Shown: positions 24,801 through 36,800 of the stretch, in pieces
Position numbering within the stretch: the stretch's first letter is position 1
Layout: each line of letters starts with the position of its first letter
Origin: Gari tellinella
Lineage: Eukaryota; Mollusca; Bivalvia; Cardiida; Psammobiidae
Assembly (NCBI GenBank): GCA_922989275.2
Contig: OV277857.1
Coordinates: 3,100,001-3,164,000 of the forward strand
Length of the DNA: 64,000 nt
Direction of reading: 5' to 3'
Translations under genes and position numbers: made by a program
Notes under the pieces: generated by a model
Told to the model about the DNA's origin: nothing
Databases searched by the model: none
What the model saw: the letters and a program-made list of their open reading frames with translations, nothing else

Positions 24801-27800
24801 TAGGAGCTTTCTGTTTTACTGGCACATTGCTTTAAGCTGTCACCTGTAGTATATATGTCCATTGGCCTTCTTTTTAGTGGTTGTAATAGAGAGGTTTTAC
24901 TGTAATATTAAAATTCCTGATTTGAACAAACCTCAAAATCTGAGCTCTTTGTACCAAACACATCCCCATACAACGGTTTTCCATTCTCATCTACCGGGGG
25001 TTTCCCCCACCCACCTGCATGATATCCAAAAGAACAACCCTGCAACAGAAAAACATACTCAAATATTACAAACGTCATATCTTTCACCAAAAATTCTGAT
25101 GCTATATTAAGTGGTTGCTTAAACATTATTAATGTGTAGGCTCTTAAAAAATACAGCTTTATTCAGAAAGCTCCTAAAGGATGTTTTTTCTGCATTATTT
25201 TTGTCCTGTATTGAGCAATTATTTGTCTTTGAATGTCCCCATAATATCTTAATGATGGTTGCTAATCACTGTTTTACTGTATGTGAGATTGTGGCCAATA
25301 GGAATAAGATTTTAACATTAATTCAGTCATATCGCGAAGTCTAGCTAATTACAGGCCACAAAAGCCCTTTATGCGCTGTTTTAGGCACAAATCGACAACT
25401 GGGTAGAACCACTGACCTTCCGCAAGCCAGCTGGAAGGTTTCCTCATATAAAATATCTTAAGTGCCCAGACAGGGGACAGGCCCGGATGACCAATAGGGA
25501 AAAGATGAGAAATACTTAAGAGAGAAAAGGCGATGGTAAGGTAGAGATGTAATGCCAAGGTTGTGAAGATTGTTTTACCTCAGGGATGGGGGCATTAAGC
25601 CCAGCTATTTTCAGACTTGGGTAGGAAGGAGGTGGTCCATATCTCTGCATAGCAATCAACCAAGGAGGTGGTACCTTTTCTGATGTCTGAAAAACACAGT
25701 CATATTATACAGATTAGGATAAAAACAACCATATATGTCTCAACTGACAATTATATAAGCACAGAGGTTTTAAGTACTTTACTGCAAAATCATTACTGCA
25801 ATCTCAAGGACATACTGGAGGTCTGTTTAGGGCTCCAGATAAGCAAGAGTAAACCTAACGAAGCTATCATTTTCTTGGTCGTTTTAGCACCAAATCCTAA
25901 GGTGTGACTTCTTATTAGAAACGTCTCTAGTGACACCATAGTGTTTAATGCAGACATAAATCTTAGTTTTTGGAATACTCCCATTATCTGGAGCCTTTGA
26001 AATGATTGGTGGCCAAACAGAACAACATTATGAGTAGAGAAAGTTGTTTTTGGTTTTCAGAGACCTACAGTTTTCAGAAATTTGATATAAGAGATTAAAC
26101 TATAAAATAATAATTCTGTCAGTTGTTAACATAAAGATGTAAACATATATTGGCAAAGAACTCTTCTCAACCTTTTATGGCATATTTACATGTAAATATT
26201 GATATCTTCACCCTTTACTTCATAGATACTCTTTTTTTGATACATTTAATTAATTCCTCCACTGAAGAAAAAAAATCCAATTTATACAGTTCTGATTACG
26301 TATTGTAAGAAATATTTTCAATATTCTAACAGATGGAAGTTGAAAGTAAAGCAGAATGTGCCTTAAGGCACATTCTGCTTTACTTTCAACTTGCTTTTAG
26401 TGGTCAACTGTCTCCAAAACTAGAAACAAGCTATGGAGTAATGATTTTAAAAAGCATTTAAAGTTAAAAAGCTTACTAAGACCAAAGTTAATTTGACTAT
26501 TCCCAAACTTACTGGTCCTATGGGCATGCCAAGTGCAGTTTTAAGGTCATCAGACAAATTTCCTGGTTTCTTTTCTTTTAATCTGGTCTCAAACTCTTTC
26601 CCCTGCAAAGAAATTAGAAACAGTTAAAGACAGATGTCAAAATCATTTCCACAAGCAAAAATCAGAGATCAAATTTTAACATTGTTGCATAAAGTACAGG
26701 AGCATTCTGCTTTACTTTCATCTAGCTTTAGGCTGTCACCTATCTAACTTGCCATCAATAAACATTTTGATGGTCGTAATAGAGGTTTTTTTACTGTACA
26801 ATGCTCTCTCCCTACAACAGCCCTCCAAACAAAGATTCCTTCCTTACAACAATGTTCTTTGCCTGTTCTTTCCCAAACAAGACACTTATGCCTAACTCTT
26901 TCAGAGCTGCAATATAATCTGCTTGAAATTGTCATTTACTGTTTTGCTCAATTACGTAATTGACATTTAACAGAAGAAAGGTAAATACGAGTGACAAACA
27001 GTCTGAACCCAGATCAGACACAATGTTACATGGCGCCTGTTCAGGATTCAAACTGTTGGCACTGACAGGGTATTACTTTCCCTCCCTATAACAACTACCT
27101 CTGTACAACACACACACTTTTTGTCTCCCATAGGGTGTTGTTGTAGAGAGGGAGCACTTTACTCAACAATATTTCAGTATCAATATTTCTGCCAATGATC
27201 TTTTTCAGGGACAGGTTAACAGCTTATATAGGGACTAAAGTAATGCAGAAAGCTCCTGAATGAGCTGTATGCATATTATTCTTTTCCTGCAATCTGTGAT
27301 CACCTTTCTTTAAAGATAGCATTAACCAACAGAAAAGCATAACCTGAATCTCACTTTTGTTCTTTTGTAACAGTAAGACAAAAGACAAAATCACACATAA
27401 AATTTCTTTTGAACAAGCAGTTGACAAGGAAAAGAGTTAAAAGAGTAAAAATAACAATTATACTGACCTCATAGTACAGGTCTCCATGTATTGTCATTTT
27501 AGGTTTGGTCTGGAATCTGAAGAAAGCATCGTGAAGCTTCTGGTAGTCAATGTCAATCTTGCCTAACTTAGGACGGACCTTCTCTCTCATCTTAGCTTTC
27601 AGATTCTTCTGTTCTTCCTGCAAATATTAAACCCACATTGCTCTATTATAGGTATAGGCATAGTAAACAACTACCCCTTCATATCATAGCCTATAATTCA
27701 ACAATTGAAACTCAGTCTCAAAGTCTTGTTTATTATAAAGTTTCAGTAACTATTTTAACAAAATATCCTATATGTAAACTAGAAAATAAACTTTGCCTGG

Positions 27801-30800
27801 AGTATCTATTGTTCTTTAAGTTATCTATATTAATTTCACTGCAACACATTTTATTCAACCATGCATAGCTCTTGATATATTATAGTACTTAAAATACTAT
27901 ATGAGCTGATAAAGATTGATGGATGAGTTGGGTTTTACAGCACTGTGACACAAAATAGGCCATATAGCATGGATAAGAGCTGACAAGAACAGAAATGATT
28001 TTGAGTTTTATTTTCAGGACTTCCTAGGTGAACACTACTTTCCTTAGTGACGAAATAATCTATGGATTAATATGTTAAGCCATTATCCCATAGCCCTTAT
28101 CCAAATTTAAAGACAGATGACCACTTAAAGCAGGTTGAAAGTAAAGCAGAATGTGCCTTAAAGCACATTCTGCTTTACTTTAAGCCTGCTTTGAGCTACA
28201 ATCTGCTAGGATATAGAAACTATTTCTTACAGTACATATTCATTACTGTATAAAAGTGGATCTATTTTCTTCAGTAAAGAAAAAAATTAAAAGGCTTAAA
28301 AATGCCTATTTAGGGGATAATGGGTTAAGAGAGATACAAAACCAATACTGAATAGAATCATAATTACCTTCTCTGCTAGAGCAGCTCTCATTTCTGTAAT
28401 ACCAGTGGCCTGGATGTAATCTGGCAGTTCAAATGGTGGCTTCTCTATACCTCTCTTGCCTTGTAGATATTTTCTCTTGAAGCACCAGTGACGTGGGACA
28501 GTTACTGTATTACGTGTAGCCTTCAGATGAACCAGTAAGCGGGGATCCTGGGCAGTGACATCATGCATTTCAACAACATCAGGTCTGGTCACCAGCTGTT
28601 TTAGCTGGGCCACACTCAGTCGAGTCAACTTCTTTAACTTTTTCTTCGACATTTTGGGAGTATCATCGTCAGGTTTATCATCCTGAAACCAAACAGTCCT
28701 TGAGAATACATCACCCCTTATCTTAAGTATGATCTTGCCTGCTTAAGACTCATTGAAAGCAAATATAAAATCAATTTTTGTCTCTTTTTTATGTACAGTA
28801 AAACCTCTCTATTATGATCACTAAAACGAAGGCTAATAGATTAAATACAAGAGGGCCTGAAGGCCCTGATATCGCTCACCATTTGTAATGAAGCCTGATA
28901 GCTTTACCTTTGAATTTAACCGGTTTTATTCTAAATCCATTCAAGTTTGTCGACCTACTGTAGTATAGTAGAGTACATTAAAGGCAGATTACTAAAGTCT
29001 AAACAATACTGAAATGAAGCCTTTTTCTAGCATTTCAAAGAACATCAAGGGCAGGTAACTATTGCCACAATGATTAGATTTCAACAATAATTGCACTCCT
29101 TCCAGAACGTAGCTACATCCTTTGTGTACAAGTATAATCAAAATCCATTGAAAACTGTAGTTGCAACAGTGTAAACGCTGTAAAATATGGCATTTTCAGC
29201 AATTCAAAGGTAGATATCTCTTGATCTATTTGTCTGATTCCAACCATAATCACCCTTTTTCGAACTCTTATGGTCATATACAATCTGGGCAAGTTTGAGA
29301 GAGCTTGGATAAATATTGTGGCCTCTAGAGCGTAAACACTGTTAAATATATCATTTTCAGCAATTCAAAGGTAGATAACTTTTGACCTATTGATCTGATT
29401 ACAACCATAATTGAACTTATGGGAAGTCTTATGGTAATATACAATCTGACGAAGTTTGAGAAAGATTGGATAAAATTTGTGATCTCTAGAGTGTAAACAT
29501 CGTTAAATATGGCATTTTCAGCAATTCAAAGGTAGATAACTCTCGACCTATAAGTCTGATTTCAACCATAATCAAACTCATCTGAACTCTTATAGTCATT
29601 TACAATCTGAGCAGGTTTGGGATAGATTGGATAAAAAAGTGTGGCCTCTAGAGTGTAAACACTGTTAAATATGGCATTTTCAGCAATTTAAAGGTAAATA
29701 ACTCTTGATTTATTTGTTCGATTTCAACCAAAATCAAACTCATCCGAACTCTTATGGTCATATACAATCTTGGCAAGTTTTAGAAAGATTGGATAAATAC
29801 TGTGGCCTCCAGAGTGTAAACACCGTTAAATATGGCATTTTCAGCAATTCAAAGGTAGATAACTCTTGATCTATTTGTCTGATTTCAACCAAAGTCAAAC
29901 TCATCTGAACTCTTATGGTCATATACAATCTGGGCAAGTTTTAGAAAGATTGGATAAATACTGTGGCCTCTAGAGTGTAAACACTGTTAAATATAACATT
30001 TTCAGCAGTTCAAAGGTAGATAACTCATCACCTATTTGTCTGATTTCAACCATAATCGAACTCACCCGAACTCTTATGGCAATATACTATCTGAGCAAGT
30101 TTGAGAAAGATTGGATAAATATTGTGGCCTCTAGAGTGTAAACACTAAAATTGTTGACGCCGCACAACGCACGACGGACGACGGACATTCAAGGATTGCA
30201 ATAGCTCAGTCACCCTGAGCTAGCTCAAGTGAGCTAAAAAGGCAGGTGACAACTTAAAGCAAGGTGACAGTAAAATAGAAAATCACCTGTTTAAAATTCC
30301 TAATAATTATTACAATTTAGTGGCTGTAATAGAGGTTTTACTGTACATGTATATGTATAATGAAAATGCTAAATATGACATTCAATTACAATAGGTCAAA
30401 TAGAACATCCCAGAACCATTTGAGCAGCACATCCCAAAACCATTTGAGCAGCAGGGTTTTACATAATACATCATACATCTAGTCAAGGAATGGGCGTATA
30501 AAAGAGCAGGAATAGTAATTTGGCTTTCATTGTATAATCATCTATTTGACCAGTGCCCCAAGTGCGAAGACAAGAACAACAATCTATTGTTGATAACTTA
30601 TTCTTCTTACCTAATTCAAACATTTATCAACCCTTTCCCAATAGCTTGTTTTCAGTGTTGAAGACATGGTTGCTAAAGCAGGCTAAATGCAAAGCAGAAT
30701 TTTCCATAAGGAGCATTCTGCTTTCCTTTCAGCTTGCTTTAAATAAGCCACCTTGAGGAATATGCTGCAACACTTTTAGCCTGCTTAAAGTTACCATCTG

Positions 30801-33800
30801 CTAGGATATAATAAAGTGTCTCTTACAGTGCATATTCATGACAAAATAAAGTGGGACTATTTCTAAGTGCAGAAATAAATCAAAGGTGTAAAATACATAT
30901 TCATGCAGTAATGGGTTAAAAGACATTAGGAGATAGTTTACCATATCATCGTCATCATCGTCATCATCATCAACATCTAACTTCTTCACAGGCTCAACTG
31001 TCTTCTGTGCCGGGGTCTCGGCAGCCTTAGGGGCTTCTTTAGGTGCGTCTTCTGCGATCTGAGAAAAGAAATTGATGAAATATGACTGGCTCCTGTAAAA
31101 CAGTAAAAACCTCTCTATTACGACCACTACAATGAAGGCTAATTTGTTGTATCAAAAACAGGTGACAGCTCAAAGCAAGGTGACAGTAAAACAGAATGCT
31201 CCTACAGGAGCTTTCTGTTTTACTGTCACATTGCTTTAAGCAATCACCTGTCGTAACAACCAAATAATTCACACAATTTTTTGGTTGTAATAGAGAGGTT
31301 TCACTGTGACTAGAAAACTGACTCATTCAGAATGGGTTCTTCAGATGATCTTACACTGGCAGAGCTATAGGTAAGATGGAGTAAGCGAAACAAATCCAAG
31401 ATTTTCTCACTCGTTTCAGCACCAAATCATATGGTGTTACTACTCAAAGAGATGATTCTTATGAGAAGTGACACCATAGGGTTTAAAGCAGAAATAAAGA
31501 TTTTAGTCTTTTTTATAGTCCCTTTATCTGAAACCAGAGTCAGAGAAGGTCCTGCAGATGATCTTATACTGGTACACATCCTGTCTAAATATGATAAGGT
31601 TTGGTGGATATATGAGGTTTCTAGTGTGTAAACATGGTTCAATATGGATTTTTGTGATATACACCAAGGGTAGATAACTCTGAACATAATGATTAGATAA
31701 TTCTAATTCCACCCAAAAAGTATAGGTGTCCTTCTTTCAAGATTCTAAGCATGTGGTTTTAATAGGAAACTGATAGGTGAAGAATTGTTTGAGTTATCGA
31801 CTCCAGGCACATTCTGCTTTACTTTCAGCCTGCTTAAAGCTAGCATCTGCTAGAATGTAGGAAATATTTTTCATTCTGTACTTTCATTACTGTATAAAAT
31901 GGAACTATTGCCTTCATTGAAGGAATTTATTAAGTATGTTAACCCATTACCCCATAACCTGTTTTCAGTTTTGAAGACAGGTGACCACTTAAAGCAGGCT
32001 CAAAGTAAAGCAGAATGCGCCTTAAGGCGCATTATGCTTTACTTTCAGCCTGCTTTAAGCTACCATCTGGTAGAATATAGAAAATATTTCTCATGATACA
32101 TATTCGTAACTGTATTAATTGGAACTATTTTCTTCAGTGGAAGAACAAAATAAAGGCGTATTTATGGGGTAATGGGCTACAAGGCTTTATCTATGGAGTA
32201 AATGGATATCAATAATCATTGTGGGAAGAATTAAGTTACAAGTAACGTAAAATTTATTCTCACCTTGAAAGCCTCAAATATCTTGCTGAAGATGAAGTAA
32301 TTAGGGTCCATGGGGTCCAAGTCCAGATGTTCTTGTACATACCTGAGAACAATAAAACACAATTATTAACCCTCTTCACAGCCATGACATCATCAATTTC
32401 AAACAATTGGAGTTTGTTTTTATTGCTCAAATTTGATTTGGAGGTTGTTTGACTTCAGAAATATTTAAATGAGTGTCAAAACAGTGACATTGCATTAACT
32501 CTTTGAACCCTAGTCCCGCATATAGGCGTGCTTTTCAAACACTGTACATGTGAATAGTACACATGTCCTATGCAAACAGTGAAGACCCAGATCAGAGGGC
32601 TCCGAACGGAGCCCTCTGATCAGGGTCTTCACTGTTTGTCACAATGCCAAACATTGACAAAACAACCTTTAAAAGTCAGAAATGGACTAGACTAAAATGG
32701 AAACTGGAATTGTCCATTTAAAGTTTCAGGGAGGAAAGAGTTAAGCAGAATCTGATCAGCATCCAACCTGTTTGGAGATAACCATTATACTAAGCAAAGG
32801 GCAGTGAAGGGGTTTATCAGTACAGAAAAATCACTAACTTTTAAGAACATCTAAAGATAGTTTTGTTTATTGAGGTAAGCTAGGTTAAAGGGTTAATGCA
32901 AAGCAAAGTAAAGCATAAAACTTGTATGGCTGCTTTCTGCTTTACTTTTTCAGCATAAAGATGCCACCTTTAATGATACAAACAGATTTTCTTTTACCAA
33001 ATAGCCTGGTTTTAGTTTTAAAGGTAGGAGAGACCACTTATAGCAGTTTGGAAGTAAGACAGAATATGCAATAAGGCATATTATGCTTTTATTTTCAGCC
33101 TTTTTTATCTACAATTTGCTAGGATATAGAAAATATTTCTTATGGTGCATATTCATTATCTACAATTTGCTAGCATAATAGAAAATATGTATTTTGAAAC
33201 ATATTCATAACTATATAAAGTGGAACAAGTTTCTTCTGTGGAGGAATAAATCAAAGGCGTAAAAAGGCTAAACTTATCGGGCTAGTGGACAGGTTTTATT
33301 ATATTAGATTGATATTTCCAGCACTCACTCTATCTGTACATTTGGCTCTTCTGTTTGTGCCGCCGGCTTTTCAGGGGTCACTGTCTTCATCTGACGATTT
33401 TTCTTTGCCTTCTTTTTCTTCTTCTTCCTTCTCTTATTTTTGGACTGAAATGAAACAAAATAAAACAAAAATTAATTCATGCAAGAAGGTTCTCATCAGG
33501 AGAGGGCAGAATAATTTCTTCCTGAGAATAATATTAGAACAGCTTTGCATTAGATACATAGTACAGTAGACCCCCTAGAAAACGACGGCTGATTGATACT
33601 TAGTTATCTGTGTTTAAGACAGGTAACTTCTTAAAGCAAGATGAATGTAAAGCAGACAGCTCCTTTCGGAGTTTTCTGCTTTACTTTTATCTTGCTTTAA
33701 GCTTTCATCTGTTTTCAATAACATTATTTAGTCTACAGTTAAGTGGTAGTGATAAACTGAGTTTTACAGTATTCTTTCTCATGCATACCATTTTGTTTAT

Positions 33801-36800
33801 GTAACAATATTGTCAAATGCAGTCTGTAAGTTGTTTTTTTCTTTTTTTATGTTAATCAAAAATTGACTATTAAAATTGTGTGTAATTCTAGAGATAGTTT
33901 AACAATGATCTCACTTCTTTTGACATATTAGCCACCAGCTGAAAGCAAGCTGAATGTAAGGCAGCATGCACCTTCAGGTGCATTCTGCTTTACTTTCAAC
34001 CTGCTTTATGTGGTCACCTATCTTCTAGATTTAGTTTGACATATAGGATCTGTCAAGAGTCGATGTTTAAGACAAGCTGATCTCAAACTAGTCTAGAATT
34101 GAAATGTTATAAAGCGAGCCTTAGCGATATTAATAACTTTTCTATCCTAGACGAGTTTCAGATAAACTTGTCTTAAACATCGACGAGTGACAGATTCTTT
34201 TTCTCACATAACCAATGATTTTTAGTTATTTTTTAAAGCAATAGGCTTTTTCGGTATCCCAGTGATATAATAACACCTTTATAAATAGTGACATTAGAGT
34301 GACGTCATTAAATTTATCTCACTCATGTTGGAGACAAGGATATTAGTAATTGTTGTTCACTATAGAAAACAGGTATAGTTATGTGAGAAGGTATCCTGCT
34401 CACCTCCTTTGAAGTATCGGCCACGACCACCTCTTGTTCAGCCTCCTCCACTGTGTCTTCTTCCTCCATCTCGATGGTTTCTATCTCATCTTCCTCTTCT
34501 TCCTTCTCTGTAAGACAGTAGACAAGTTTGATTTCTATATTATCAAAGGATTCCCATTCTGCTTTACTATCAACCTACTTTAACCGATTTACCCATAGCC
34601 TGTTTCTAGTTTTGAAGTTAGGTCCGCAACTTAAATTAGGTTGAAAGTAAAGCAGAACATTCTGCTTCACTTTCAGCCTGTTTTAAGCTACCATCTTCTA
34701 GAATACAGAAAATATTTATTATGATACATATTCATGACTGTATAAATTGTAACATTTTCTTTAGTGTAGGAATAAATTGGAGGCGTAAAAAGGCAAATTA
34801 ATCGGGTAATGCCATTATGGGTAACAAGGTCACCTGTCTTCAAAACTGAAACAAGCTATAGGGTTTAGGGTTTAAAGGACAACGCAACTAAACTTGAAAA
34901 CTATTTCAGATGAGATATGATATCAGAGCAGGATAAAGGCTGAGGCATCCAAATGAGTGTGTCCAAGGGCTGAACATTGCTATTAACCCATTACCCCATA
35001 GCCTGTTTCAAGTAATGAAGATAGTTAACCACTTAAAGCAGGTTGAAAGTAATGCAGAATGCGCCTTAGCCCTTTCCCCAATAGAAGCGACTTTTAGCGT
35101 ATTTAATTTATTCCTCCGCTGAAGAATATAGTTCCAGTTTTTACCTTCATGAACAATTTCTATTACAAATATTTTATACAGCCTAGCAGATGGTAGTTTA
35201 AAGCAGGCTGGAAGTAAAGCAGAATGTGCCCAGGGCCTCCCCTGGGATATTTTTTCTTTTCGCCATCACTTTCGCCAAATGAAAAAAGTTGGAGCCAAAT
35301 TTATTTTTTTGGAGCCAAACTTGGAGCCAAAGTTGGGGCCCAAAATATACCCTATAATTTATACGTGTTTTACAAATTTTATGATAGGCTGGTTACGCAC
35401 AGGGACATTAAAATTATTTTCATTTATAATTATATAAGAGGTGGCAGAATATTGTAAATGAGCTTTCTGCATTACATTTACCTGCATAAAGCGTTCACCG
35501 ATTTTTCAAGATCAACAATATACATGTACCTTATTCAATGGTCGCCTAATATAGGTTTGTATGTCTTTATTTTCTTTCTTTTGATTAAGTGACAAACTCT
35601 CATTCCTCATAGATTTACTTTTCATGCCTTTACCCATGCCCTGTTAAAAAGCATAGAAAAGTACACCCTGACAGGTGGAAGCCTTATGGAGTTTTCAGAT
35701 ATACTAGTAGCCTGCTTTATACAACCATTTGTCATAAAACACCAGAAAAAAACTTAGCAGGGAAGATTTAATTCAGACTGCATCATTTGAAAAATAAGAC
35801 GGTGACTACTTAGATAATTATTTAAATGTGCTATTTCGTATTATTTGTAAAAAATATATCACCTAATGTTCAATATACGGGAAAGTCTAGGATCGCTACT
35901 TTTCGCGACTAATTAATCTGATTCTTCGATTCCAGCGCATATTTGTTGCTATCGTTCAATTTCTGATAACTTATTTGCCGAAACTCCCGGTAAAATCGTA
36001 TTCCGTATCGCTGTTATGTTCATTTCACAACTGTCAAGCACACAACCCATTTCATCCAGTAGTGATTCGTAGCGAAATAGAACGTCTAATTTAATTTGTT
36101 GTTAAAAAAAGATGCTGGGAAATGCCCTTTTAGTAACCAATAAAACAAGGAAAGACACGCGCCTTAGAAGTCCGAATATTGGCGTCTCGCCATTTTGAAA
36201 CGATATGTGTATTTGGGTTTCATTTCGGAAGTTTGTGAGTCTGTTTGTATCTAAAGTCGCGATTATTAATAAGGATTAGTGGTAAATTCAATTCATAGAA
36301 GTTGTATTCGGATTTGGATCCATGTTACAGGTTCGTTTGTGCAGTATTTTCGGTAAATATTACCGATTCTAACAGGCTCCGTATCAAAGACATTTTTTCC
36401 CGACACGTACTTCGAGCTGTTACACGTCTCGAATCATGGAAGTTTTTTCAGTCTTTACATGGTAATTACTTACCTGTATGTCTATTTTAGGGGAAAGAAA
36501 TGTATGATTCTTTGATTTAGGCTAATATTCTTTCAACTTTACGTAGCTAATTTCCAAAAATCTGTTTAGACCGCCGTGTAAAGTTTTATGCACCCAGTAT
36601 TAATAACGCTCGCGATATAGCTCCTTCATTGGAAATTAAAAGCTTTTGATCTGTCAATCACGTTGAGGCTAGCCAATAACGCAAGCAGAATGGGGGAGAT
36701 AGGCGGAACAAAGATAAGCAGAATCTATATTCTTTACTTGATTGTCCTACTCGCGAGTTTGAGTTATGACACTTGTATTACGTAACACCAAGGTGCTGGC

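Noticed and set aside
29148..30150. CRISPR-like regular repeats
   Set aside because: Units of 161 bp are contiguous with no unique spacers; they are the core of a pearl-like element in animal DNA.
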